The notes under the pieces were generated by a model that saw only the letters and a program-made list of their open reading frames with translations, had not been told where the DNA came from and ran no database searches. DNA of 64,000 nt from an uncultured Acetatifactor sp. (GTDB lineage: Bacteria > Bacillota > Clostridia > Lachnospirales > Lachnospiraceae): the NCBI GenBank assembly GCA_910585615.1, contig CAJUFO010000002.1:62001-126000 (forward strand). The letters are read 5' to 3'. The position numbers were made by a program, and so were the translations under genes. Numbering within the stretch: position 1 is the first letter of the stretch; each line of letters opens with the position of its first letter. This document shows positions 54,724-62,099 of this stretch, piece by piece.

Positions 54724-55505
54724 AGAATAGCGGCATCGGGAGGATGCTTAGGATTGACTGCGGCAGGGCATTTCTTTCTGGAAGGTTTGCCGTGAGCGTA
54801 ATCATGGGGGTAACGGTGTGTTATTTTGCCATGTTGTTTTGCGGCTATCACAGCCCGGCGGTTCATATATTTGTGTACATGCATAGCAAGAGCATCGTCT
54901 TCCTGGCCCTGATTGCGGGGGTGCTACCTTATTCCGCCTGTTTTTACGCGGACTTTCTCCACGGGAATATCCGCAATGTGCTGGGGCGCGCAGATATGGG
55001 GCAATATGTTTTTTCCAAATCTGTGACGGCAGTGGCTTCCTCGGTGGCGGCGTTTCTGCTGGGAAAACTGATATTTGTGGCTCTTTATTCTGCCAGATAC
55101 CCTATCTGCCCGCCACAGACGATGGAGGCGCTGAAGGATGTCATATTGTATGAGGATATTGTCGCAAAGGGATGGTATGCGCTGTTCTTTCTACTGGCCT
55201 CCCTGCAGATGGCGCTCTACTGCGGTGTGCTGTGCCAGGTGGTGATGCTGGTGTCCATTTGGATTCCGAATCTGTCTGTGATGTTCAGTATCCCCATAGG
55301 TGTGTTCTATGTCGTAACATTTCATTTCCGGAATATAATGAATGCCGATTTTTTAAACCTTACCTGTATATTTGACGGTGTTACAAGGGTATGGGAAAGG
55401 GATATATGGAATTTTGTGTATGCGCTGTTTGTGGCGGCGGCTTTGTTTCTGCTTTTGTTGCGTGCAACGATTTGGGCTATGAGGAGGAAGATGTATCATG
55501 TGTAG
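54711..55505 (+). CDS. ABC-2 type membrane protein (first of two)
   Basis: A 264-residue protein with about six hydrophobic segments and few charged loops. It has no sharp sequence motif, but size, topology and position (a second such protein and an ATPase follow) mark it as an ABC exporter permease. The segment ACFYADFLHGNIRNVLGRADMG, a cytoplasmic turn with NxxxR spacing, is common in lantibiotic-immunity-like permeases. It overlaps both neighbouring genes, so the four genes form one tightly packed operon. Confidence 0.8.
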   Translation: MGAVKNSGIGRMLRIDCGRAFLSGRFAVSVIMGVTVCYFAMLFCGYHSPAVHIFVYMHSKSIVFLALIAGVLPYSACFYADFLHGNIRNVLGRADMGQYVFSKSVTAVASSVAAFLLGKLIFVALYSARYPICPPQTMEALKDVILYEDIVAKGWYALFFLLASLQMALYCGVLCQVVMLVSIWIPNLSVMFSIPIGVFYVVTFHFRNIMNADFLNLTCIFDGVTRVWERDIWNFVYALFVAAALFLLLLRATIWAMRRKMYHV

Positions 55506-56343
55506 CATATGGGGATATTACCGCCACCTGTTCCGTAGGCACCTGCTTTCCGGAAGGATGCTTTCCGTGCTGGTTCTGACGGCGCTGACTATGGATGCCT
55601 TTCTCGTAGGTTTGAGGAGTTATTGCTATGATACAGGTGCCAGAGTGAGCCAATGGGGATTTGCGCTTTTGTGGACAAACAAGTATGTAGTGCTGAGTTT
55701 TTTGCTTATTTATGTCTATGCTGTTTCGAATTTTCCGCTGGACAGAGTGAGGGAACGATACTCCATAGCACGGATGGGGATAGCCCGGTGGGCAGTGGCC
55801 CAGGGACTTTACTTGGTCAGCTTTGGGTGGCTTTACACTGTCCTTTTGGTTGTGCTCCAGAATCTGCTCCTTTGTGGGGTCATGGAGTGGAGTGGTAGCT
55901 GGGGGAAAGGCTGGGGGGCATTATCTGATATCAGCGCTGCTGTCGGGGTGGATATATATATTAAAGCTCCCTATCGGATACTCGCCAACTATGCGCCCCT
56001 AGAGGCGAATTTCCTCGTGTTTATCATCATGGGGCTTTTGCTGGGGATGCTGGGGGGACTGGTCTTTTGGCTGAATCTTTATTCCCGGGCTGCAGGTGCT
56101 GCGGCTGGCAGTTTTATGATTTTTCTGGGCGTGGCTGCAGTGCGGATGAAAAGGCTGCTCCCCTATTCCCCAGCGAACTGGATACAACTGGAATACCATT
56201 ACAGCATGTTGGAGCCGGGGCAGCCGAAGCCTGGCTATATTGTGGCAATACTGCTTTTGCTGACTTTTTTCGGACTAGTCATGGCCAGACGCAGGGTGGA
56301 GCGCACACAGGAGAATAACAGTCCGGCTAAGAAACCATGGTAA
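55498..56343 (+). CDS. ABC-2 type membrane protein (second of two)
   Basis: A 281-residue multipass protein with six or seven hydrophobic segments, starting eight bases inside the end of the previous gene. VRERYSIARMGIARWAVAQG is a probable cytoplasmic turn near residue 90. The sequence is poorly conserved, like many permeases of peptide-resistance or export systems. A 63-base gap separates it from the ATPase gene. Confidence 0.8.
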   Translation: MCSIWGYYRHLFRRHLLSGRMLSVLVLTALTMDAFLVGLRSYCYDTGARVSQWGFALLWTNKYVVLSFLLIYVYAVSNFPLDRVRERYSIARMGIARWAVAQGLYLVSFGWLYTVLLVVLQNLLLCGVMEWSGSWGKGWGALSDISAAVGVDIYIKAPYRILANYAPLEANFLVFIIMGLLLGMLGGLVFWLNLYSRAAGAAAGSFMIFLGVAAVRMKRLLPYSPANWIQLEYHYSMLEPGQPKPGYIVAILLLLTFFGLVMARRRVERTQENNSPAKKPW

Positions 56344-56406
56344 GAATATAAATCCAGGCGGCATCCGCTCGAAAATGTCGGATGCGGAACTATAGGAGGT
56401 TGCACC

Positions 56407-57045
56407 ATGCAGGAATGCAGTTTAAAAGTGATGGATGCGTCAAAAAAGTTCAAGGAGGGCATTGCCCTGGAACATATCTCTTTCGAGGCCTACGGCGGCA
56501 GCATTACCGGATTTGTGGGACACAATGGTTCCGGCAAGACAGTATTGTTCAAATGTATCTGCGGCTTTTATGCAGTCACGGAAGGAGAAATCCTGATTAA
56601 TGGAAAAACGGTTGGCATTGGAGAGGACATGCCCCACAACATTGCCTTTACCATCGAGGAGCCGGCCTTTATCGGAGAATACAGCGGGCGGAGGAACCTG
56701 GAATTCCTCTATGGGCTCCGGCATAGAAAGGACTCTCAGAGGATAAAGGATATCATGGCCACAGTGAAGCTGGATTATGACAGCAGGAAGAAAGTGGCGA
56801 AGTATTCCCTTGGCATGAAGCAGCGCCTGTCCATTGCGCAGGTATTGATGGAGGAAATGCCCATTCTGATTATGGACGAGCCGATGAATGGCCTGGATAG
56901 ACAGGGGGTAAAGGAGGTAAGGGAGCTGCTGCTGGCGGAGAAGAAAAAGGGGAAGATTATCCTTCTTGCTAGCCATAACAGCGAGGACATCGAGTATTTA
57001 TGTGATACTATCTATAAGTTGGAGAATGGACGGATGATATCATAG
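56407..57045 (+). CDS. ABC transporter ATPase of the A/T-rich accessory module
   Basis: A 212-residue minimal ATPase preceded by AGGAGGTTGC. GHNGSGKTVLFKCICG (Walker A), YSLGMKQRLSIAQVL (signature) and ILIMDEPMNGLD (Walker B) are all present, with the switch His in LLASHNSEDIEYL. It lacks a regulatory C-terminal domain, as in lantibiotic-immunity or peptide exporters. It is the last gene of the module, followed by a terminator. Confidence 0.93.
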   Translation: MQECSLKVMDASKKFKEGIALEHISFEAYGGSITGFVGHNGSGKTVLFKCICGFYAVTEGEILINGKTVGIGEDMPHNIAFTIEEPAFIGEYSGRRNLEFLYGLRHRKDSQRIKDIMATVKLDYDSRKKVAKYSLGMKQRLSIAQVLMEEMPILIMDEPMNGLDRQGVKEVRELLLAEKKKGKIILLASHNSEDIEYLCDTIYKLENGRMIS

Positions 57046-57083
57046 ATTTGCTGCTTCTCGGACAATGAGGGAAAAACAGCAGG

Positions 57084-57116
57084 GCCTTAAGCTTCTGGCG
57101 GAGTTTAAGGCTTTTG
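57084..57116 (+). terminator. Rho-independent terminator after the accessory ABC module
   Basis: GCCTTAA pairs with TTAAGGC across a 14-base loop and runs into TTTTGC; flanking AGCA and TGCT can extend the fold. Confidence 0.65.
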
Positions 57117-57184
57117 CTGTCAACCTAAGAATGAAGTGTTAGAAAAATGGTGTTAGAAAAATATAAAAAAATCATCCAAAGGTA

Positions 57185-57213
57185 TTGACAAAGAGCCTTT
57201 TTCCGTGTAAAAT
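57185..57213 (+). promoter_or_regulatory. sigma-A promoter of tRNA-Gly
   Basis: TTGACA and TAAAAT are separated by 17 bases, 66 bases upstream of the tRNA. It is a near-consensus promoter, as expected for a stable RNA. Confidence 0.85.
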
Positions 57214-57278
57214 AATCAGTGTTGTGGCGGAGGGACAGTTCCGTTCCGGCTGAAATGAATTGAATAGGTCATTTTTAT

Positions 57279-57349
57279 GCAGGTGTAGTTCAGTGGTAGA
57301 ACACCAGCCTTCCAAGCTGGATATGTGGGTTCGATTCCCATCACCTGCT
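57279..57349 (+). tRNA. tRNA-Gly (anticodon TCC)
   Basis: The 71-base sequence folds as a cloverleaf: acceptor stem GCAGGTG with CACCTGC, D-loop containing AGTGGTAGA, anticodon loop CTTCCAA with anticodon TCC, a short variable loop and the T-arm GGGTTCGATTCCC. The discriminator is T, and CCA is not encoded. A run of T residues follows and probably terminates it. Confidence 0.97.
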
Positions 57350-57399
57350 TTTTAGTTGTCATCATGCGAGAGATTCTGCCGTCATCCCTATAAAGTAGC

Positions 57400-57428
57400 T
57401 TTACACTTTGCACAAGGGCTGTTATAAT
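57400..57428 (+). promoter_or_regulatory. sigma-A promoter of a small frameshifted gene
   Basis: TTTACA and TATAAT are separated by 17 bases, with the -10 about 50 bases before the ATG at 57480. Confidence 0.8.
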
Positions 57429-57479
57429 GAAAGCATCAGATAAGCACTGGAAGCAATATGTCAAATGGGAGGTGGTTAT

Positions 57480-57670
57480 ATGCCGTCAGGTATTGCAGTA
57501 ACAAAACAGGCCCTTGATGATTTCAAGAAGATTCAAGAGTATATGTTATCAGCAGAAAAGAAAACGCAACTGAGACATATGCAAAGCTTAAGAAAGAATA
57601 TTTGACAATAAGAGCATTGTTGAATGTTTCTGGCGTGAATCTTACAGACATCGACGAAATCAAGGAATGA
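57480..57670 (+). pseudogene. small protein gene broken by a one-base frameshift
   Basis: GGGAGGTGG precedes the ATG. The first frame reads MPSGIAVTKQALDDFKKIQE and continues to SAE; after an A-rich run near 57560 the sensible frame shifts by one base and reads NATETYAKLKKEYLTIRALL, then NVSGVNLTDIDEIKE to a TGA at 57670. Restoring one A would give about 63 residues. The C-terminal NVSGVNLTDID-like end recalls small helical proteins frequent in Lachnospiraceae. With an intact promoter and terminator, the unit is either freshly broken or depends on a frameshift. Confidence 0.65.
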
Positions 57671-57693
57671 CTGTCCTGCAACTGAATATTTTC

Positions 57694-57723
57694 AGTCCTT
57701 CGCCGTAAGGTGGGGGACTTTTT
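57694..57723 (+). terminator. Rho-independent terminator after the small frameshifted gene
   Basis: AGTCCTTCGCC and GGTGGGGGACT pair fully if G-T pairs are allowed, around a GTAA tetraloop, and run into TTTTT. Confidence 0.75.
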
Positions 57724-57795
57724 GCATAGCGAGGGGCAAGTGAAAGAAACAGAGCATCAGCGGATAAATACAATAAAAGAGAGGAAACACCTGAC

Positions 57796-58275
57796 ATGGA
57801 AAAGATAGCGAGCTTCACCATCGATCACATCAAGCTGAAACCCGGTGTCTATGTATCCCGCAAGGATACCATAGGCGCGGAGGCCGTCACCACCTTCGAC
57901 CTGCGCATGACCAGCCCCAACGAGGAGCCTGTCATGAACACGGCGGAGGTGCACACCATCGAGCACCTGGGGGCCACGTTCCTGCGCAACCATCCGGAAT
58001 ACGGTCCGAAGACTATCTACTTCGGCCCTATGGGATGCCGCACCGGCTTCTACCTGCTGCTGGCCGGGGACTACAGCTCACGGGACATCCTGCCCCTGAT
58101 TACAGAGATGTACGAGTTTATTCGGGATTTCCGGGGCGAAGTGCCCGGGGCTTCCGCGAAGGACTGCGGCAACTACCTGGACATGAATCTGCCCATGGCG
58201 AACCTCCTGGCCAAGAGGTATCTGGACAATGTGCTCTGCGGGATTGACGACAATCGGCTGATTTATCCGGATTGA
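57796..58275 (+). CDS. luxS: S-ribosylhomocysteine lyase
   Basis: A 159-residue enzyme behind GAGAGGAAACACC. The metal-binding HTIEHLGATF (HxxEH) and the later Cys in KDCGNYLDMN are present, as are FGPMGCRTGFYLL and the N-terminal FTIDHIKLKPGVYVS. LuxS splits S-ribosylhomocysteine into homocysteine and the precursor of autoinducer-2. The next gene makes its substrate, so the pair forms the detoxification branch of the activated methyl cycle. No SAM riboswitch is visible upstream. Confidence 0.98.
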   Translation: MEKIASFTIDHIKLKPGVYVSRKDTIGAEAVTTFDLRMTSPNEEPVMNTAEVHTIEHLGATFLRNHPEYGPKTIYFGPMGCRTGFYLLLAGDYSSRDILPLITEMYEFIRDFRGEVPGASAKDCGNYLDMNLPMANLLAKRYLDNVLCGIDDNRLIYPD

Positions 58276-58311
58276 AATGAAAGGATTGCGTTTAGATAAG
58301 GAGAACATAAT

Positions 58312-59016
58312 ATGACGAAGATAGGCATCATAGGAGCGATGGAGCTGGAGGTAGAACAGCTTAAGAAGGAAATGGCCGTGGAATCGGTGATAAAGAAGGC
58401 CGGGATGGACTTCTTCAAGGGCACGCTGAGCAACGTACCCGTAGTTGTCGTCCGCAGCGGCATCGGCAAGGTGAACGCGGCGCTGTGCGTGCAGATTCTG
58501 GCGGACGTGTTTCAGGTGTCCCATGTGATCAATACCGGCGTGGCGGGCTCCCTGAACGCGAAGCTGGACATCGGCGACATCCTCATATCCCGGGACGTCC
58601 TGCACCACGACATGGACGCCACGATTTTCGGCTACCAGCCCGGTGAGGTGCCCCAGATGGGCTTCCGGGAATTCAAGGCGGACGAGCGCATGATGGAGCT
58701 GGCCAGGGAGGCCTGCGAGAAGGCCAATCCTGACATCCATGTCATGTTCGGCCGGGTGGTCAGCGGCGACCAGTTCATCTCCAGCAAAGAGGTGAAGGAG
58801 CGGCTGATAGCCCAGTTCCAGGGGGACTGCACAGAGATGGAGGGGGCCTCCATCGCCCATGGCGCTTATCTCAACAGCCTGCCCTTCGTCATCATCCGGG
58901 CCATCTCGGACAAGGCGGACGACAGCGCCGAGATGGACTATCCCACCTTTGAGACAGCGGCGGCGAAGCATTCCGCGGCGCTGGTGAAGGAAATGATAAA
59001 AGGACTTCTGCCCTGA
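58312..59016 (+). CDS. mtnN: 5'-methylthioadenosine/S-adenosylhomocysteine nucleosidase
   Basis: A 234-residue enzyme behind AAGGAGAAC. It has IGIIGAMELEVEQLK, VVVRSGIGKVNAAL, VINTGVAGSLN, SGDQFISS and the catalytic region EMEGASIAHGAYL with the late IRAISDKADD. It removes adenine from S-adenosylhomocysteine and methylthioadenosine. It lies 36 bases after luxS, so the S-ribosylhomocysteine it makes goes straight to LuxS. A small stem (GGACTTC with GAAGTCC) covers its stop codon. Confidence 0.98.
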   Translation: MTKIGIIGAMELEVEQLKKEMAVESVIKKAGMDFFKGTLSNVPVVVVRSGIGKVNAALCVQILADVFQVSHVINTGVAGSLNAKLDIGDILISRDVLHHDMDATIFGYQPGEVPQMGFREFKADERMMELAREACEKANPDIHVMFGRVVSGDQFISSKEVKERLIAQFQGDCTEMEGASIAHGAYLNSLPFVIIRAISDKADDSAEMDYPTFETAAAKHSAALVKEMIKGLLP

Positions 59017-59047
59017 GCGGAAGTCCTTTGCGGACAGGAAAAAGCAT

Positions 59048-59069
59048 GCCGGACTCAGTCCGGCTTCTT
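59048..59069. terminator. bidirectional terminator between mtnN and the GtrA gene
   Basis: GCCGGAC and GTCCGGC form a perfect stem around TCA, with TTCTTTTT to the right and AAAAAGCAT to the left. It can stop transcripts from both sides. The loop TCA is the minus-strand TGA stop codon of the GtrA gene. Confidence 0.85.
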
Positions 59070-59489
59070 TTTGCGGAAGACGAACAGCTTGCTGAAGATA
59101 TAGTTGGCGATGACCACCAGCACGGCGGAAATCACGCTGGCCGCCACCAGGTTGATGCCCGCGGCGGTGAGGAACTGCATCACCACGATGTCCAGAATCC
59201 ATGTAGCCACCCTGGAGAGCACGAATTTCGGCGCTTCCTTCCGCATGGGCTCCCTGCTCTTGAACACGAACCTGCGGTTGGTGAAGAAGGCGAATATGAC
59301 CCCTGTCACCCAGTTGACGGTGCTGAGCACCGTGTTCTCGAAGGGGGTGGGGTACATGGTGTTGTGGAACAGCAGGGCGTTGGCGATGAACTTCGCGGCC
59401 CAGGATACCACGGTGGTCAGGAAGCCTACGATCAGGTAGACGATGATCTCTTCATATTGTCTGTACAGTGCCTTGCATTTTTCTATCAT
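59055..59489 (-). CDS. GtrA family membrane protein
   Basis: A 144-residue protein starting at 59489 behind GGAGAAAACC; longer in-frame starts overlap the next gene and lack a site. Four membrane segments are seen, the first with YLIVGFLTTVVSWAAKF, and FFTNRRFVFKS and YIFSKLFVFRKKK are family hallmarks. GtrA-like proteins are thought to help move lipid-linked sugars across the membrane. The nearest partner enzymes lie in the glycan loci of this window. It is transcribed leftward and ends in the shared terminator. Confidence 0.9.
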   Translation of the reverse strand: MIEKCKALYRQYEEIIVYLIVGFLTTVVSWAAKFIANALLFHNTMYPTPFENTVLSTVNWVTGVIFAFFTNRRFVFKSREPMRKEAPKFVLSRVATWILDIVVMQFLTAAGINLVAASVISAVLVVIANYIFSKLFVFRKKKPD

Positions 59490-59557
59490 TGGTTTTCTCC
59501 TACTGTCGGATTTCGGCGAACCGCCTTTCTTCACATTACTATGGTTTCTAAGAATTG

Positions 59558-60520
59558 TCAAGGATTGACAATATTTCTGTCTTCCCCGCGCAAAAAGGCG
59601 TCGATGTTCCGGTAAGCCTCCTCTACGCAGCGCCTGCGGGCTTCCACGCTGGCCCAAGCCAGATGGGGCGTGATGATCAGACGGTTGCTGTCCTTGAAGC
59701 GGCTTAAGGGATTGTCAGGCGCCAGAGGCTCCTTTTCCAGCACGTCCAGGCCAGCGGCGGCTATCTCGCCCGCCTCCAAAGCTTCGTACAGATCGGCATT
59801 GTTCACTACCGGCCCTCTGGCCACGTTTATCAGCACTGCGGTTCGCTTCATCTTCCGCAGCGCTTCCGCATCGATGAAGTTTCGGGACAGATCGCTTAGA
59901 GGACAATGGAGGGAAAGGAAATCGCTCTTTGCAAGCAGTGTGTCCTTATCCAGCTGCGGATATTCCCCGCATGAATTTTTTCCGGTGATGGAATGGAAGA
60001 CTACGCTGCAGCCAAAGGCCTGTGCGATTCTCGCCACCCGCCTGCCAATGTTGCCCAGACCTACGATGCCCCAGGTCTTGCCCTCCAGTTCGCAGAAGGG
60101 CAGGTCGAAATTGGAGAAGCGGTCCTGGGCGCTGTAGGCCCCGGATTTCACGTAGGCGTCATAGTGGAACAGCTTCTGGCTTAAAGACAGGGCCATGGCA
60201 AAAGTGTGCTGGGCCACCATGGCTGTGCAGTAGTCCCGCACATTTGACACCCGGATGCCCCGTGAGCTGCAGTAATCCAGGTCGCAGTTGTCGAAGCCTG
60301 TGGCGAACTCGCAGATCAGCTTGACCTTCGGCGCGTCCTCCAGCGTCTCCCGGCGCAGGGGGGATTTGTTGGCGATGACGATGTCCGCGTCCTTTACCCG
60401 TTCCCGGACCTCCTCTAAAGTGACAGTGTTGTCATAAACGGTCGTCTCGCCCAGTTCCCTGATGCAGTCCACGGACACGTCCGCGCCTATGCTGCTTCGT
60501 TCCAATATCACGATCTTCAT
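59558..60520 (-). CDS. D-2-hydroxyacid dehydrogenase
   Basis: A 320-residue NAD-dependent enzyme starting MKIVILERSS at 60520; the ATG at 60550 has no ribosome site. The NAD-binding turn is GLGNIGRRVARIAQAFG, the substrate Arg lies in NVARGPVVNN, the Glu in LDVLEKEPLAPDN and the proton-donating His in LIITPHLAWAS. CDLDYCSSRGIRVSNV is the family signature near residue 85. Substrates could be hydroxypyruvate, glycerate or other 2-keto acids. A 68-base gap with no terminator leads to the GtrA gene, so they may be co-transcribed. Confidence 0.92.
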   Translation of the reverse strand: MKIVILERSSIGADVSVDCIRELGETTVYDNTVTLEEVRERVKDADIVIANKSPLRRETLEDAPKVKLICEFATGFDNCDLDYCSSRGIRVSNVRDYCTAMVAQHTFAMALSLSQKLFHYDAYVKSGAYSAQDRFSNFDLPFCELEGKTWGIVGLGNIGRRVARIAQAFGCSVVFHSITGKNSCGEYPQLDKDTLLAKSDFLSLHCPLSDLSRNFIDAEALRKMKRTAVLINVARGPVVNNADLYEALEAGEIAAAGLDVLEKEPLAPDNPLSRFKDSNRLIITPHLAWASVEARRRCVEEAYRNIDAFLRGEDRNIVNP

Positions 60521-60556
60521 CTTTATAATGCCCTTTCTGCAAAATGCCATATATCA

Positions 60557-60584
60557 TAAAAACGGCGGCTGAAAACCAGCCGCC
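60557..60584 (-). terminator. leftward Rho-independent terminator
   Basis: On the minus strand GGCGGCTG and CAGCCGCC pair around GTTTT and are followed by GTTTTT. It ends transcripts from the membrane protein gene at 60736 before the dehydrogenase gene. Confidence 0.75.
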
Positions 60585-60701
60585 ATACTATACCGTACGG
60601 AAAGCCCCTGACAGGATTCTGTCCATTCCAGTGTAGCAAAGATAATAGGCAATTTCAAGACAATCTGGGAAATTTTCCGGAATTTCCGGATTCCTTCCTC
60701 C

Positions 60702-60740
60702 TAGGAATTGTCAAAAATAATTTTTTGACAATTCCTTAGG
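60702..60740. repeat. long A/T-rich inverted repeat at a gene end
   Basis: AGGAATTGTCAAAAA (60703-60717) is complementary to TTTTTTGACAATTCCT (60721-60736) apart from the central bases. It begins exactly at the stop codon of the leftward gene. It contains TTGACA in both directions. It may be an operator, an mRNA-end hairpin or part of a small repeat. Confidence 0.7.
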
Positions 60741-61614
60741 AAGTCAGAAATTCCTTCAGCAGCGCTTCCAGCTCTTCCTCCGTGACCATAGCGGAAGTGT
60801 CCGCCAGGGCGGAATCATCTGCCGCGGCGAAACCGGGCGTATCAGGGCTTTCGGACTGAGGCGGGATGGGGGGCATCTGCGGGATGGGAGATGGGGGCGT
60901 GTCCATGTCCGTCAGATCCTCCCCGCCTGCGGCCATCCGGTTGCCGATGGGCATCAGCTCCAGCGTGCGCTGCTCTGATGGCCTGATGGCAGCGCCGCGT
61001 CCGCTCCGGCGCCGCTTTCCTCTGCTGCCCGCGGTACGGTTTCCTCTTTTTTCCTCGAAGATGGATTCCCCGTAAAGCATTTCGATATCCTGCCTGGTGA
61101 CATCGATGCGCGGCGACAGGTGGTTCTCCAGATAATCCACCAGATTCACTTTCAACACCCGTTTCTTCCCGTTGACATCTACCACCGTGGAGATGCTGAA
61201 ATAAGCGTATAGCCCGAAAAAGCTGGCTATGTAGAAGGGCAGCACGTCCCCCAGAGTCCGTCCTGCCAGGATGCACTTGCACACGCCCACACCGGAGCAG
61301 ACCACAGACAGGAGCATCATCTGGCCGGACAGGTGATAGAGGGTGTCAAAGGACAGATGGCCCAGCGACATCCGGTTCAGGAACTTGTCCACAAATACGG
61401 GAATGTTCGCCACACCGCCGCTCAGCTCATAGCAGCTGGCGAATTTCGTCTTGCACTGCCGCAGCAGCCTGTTCCTCGTGGAGGCCATGTTGTCGGTCTC
61501 CTTTATCATATTCCGGTACAGCAGTCCTAAAAATATCCGAAGGATGATGCTGATGCCCAGACAGGTAAACATACTGATTGTTATCAGCCTTTCTTCCTGA
61601 AATACGCGAAACAT
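60736..61614 (-). CDS. membrane protein of unknown function with disordered acidic tail
   Basis: A 292-residue protein behind GAGAGGAGGC. A membrane segment at residues 11-33 is followed by a soluble stretch with three cysteines (RQCKTKFASC) and then two or three more membrane segments at residues 95-160. The region VNLVDYLENHLSPRIDVTRQDIEML is conserved-looking. The last 90 residues are Arg-rich and then Pro/acidic and probably disordered, ending EEELEALLKEFLTS, a possible short interaction helix. I do not recognise the family. Confidence 0.8.
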   Translation of the reverse strand: MFRVFQEERLITISMFTCLGISIILRIFLGLLYRNMIKETDNMASTRNRLLRQCKTKFASCYELSGGVANIPVFVDKFLNRMSLGHLSFDTLYHLSGQMMLLSVVCSGVGVCKCILAGRTLGDVLPFYIASFFGLYAYFSISTVVDVNGKKRVLKVNLVDYLENHLSPRIDVTRQDIEMLYGESIFEEKRGNRTAGSRGKRRRSGRGAAIRPSEQRTLELMPIGNRMAAGGEDLTDMDTPPSPIPQMPPIPPQSESPDTPGFAAADDSALADTSAMVTEEELEALLKEFLTS

Positions 61615-61765
61615 AATACGCCTCCTCTCCGTTTTGCGATAGAATGACGGACAAGCCTTCTATGCTTTCAGTATAACGCAAGGGGGTGCAAGTTTACAGA
61701 TTTTTCCATCGCATTTTTCCCGGCTTTTCTGACAGGAAAACAGGAGCGGCGACAGGAAAAAGCGA

Positions 61766-61794
61766 TTGCAGAATAAGGGAAAATCTGTTAAAAT
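61766..61794 (+). promoter_or_regulatory. sigma-A promoter for the TSCPD gene
   Basis: TTGCAG and TAAAAT are separated by 17 bases, 36 bases before the start codon. Confidence 0.7.
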
Positions 61795-61829
61795 GTACCT
61801 TAATAATGAAAACAAAGGAGAGGAAAAGG

Positions 61830-62075
61830 ATGGATTCATTAAAGTACAAGACACATGGGACCTGCTCGCAGCAGATTGACATCGAATTGAAGGACGGCCT
61901 TATCGATTCTGTAAAGTTCACCGGCGGCTGTCATGGCAATCTCCAGGGTGTGAGCGCTTTGGTAAAGGGGATGAAGCCCCAGGAGGCTATTGCCCGTCTG
62001 AAAGGCATCCGCTGCGGCGCAAAGGCTACTTCATGCCCTGACCAGCTGGCCCAGGCTCTTGAAGAAATGATTTAA
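61830..62075 (+). CDS. TSCPD domain protein
   Basis: An 81-residue protein; the start at 61830 follows AAAGGAGAGG. It is essentially one domain: GTCSQQIDIEL, FTGGCHGNLQGV and the motif TSCPDQLAQAL that names the family, with cysteines that could bind metal. The same domain ends adenosylcobalamin-type ribonucleotide reductases, where it helps bind zinc; single-domain copies (TIGR03905) have no known role. murG starts 24 bases later, so they may be co-transcribed. Confidence 0.92.
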   Translation: MDSLKYKTHGTCSQQIDIELKDGLIDSVKFTGGCHGNLQGVSALVKGMKPQEAIARLKGIRCGAKATSCPDQLAQALEEMI

Positions 62076-62099
62076 TCTTGCATCTGAAAGGCTTTGTTT

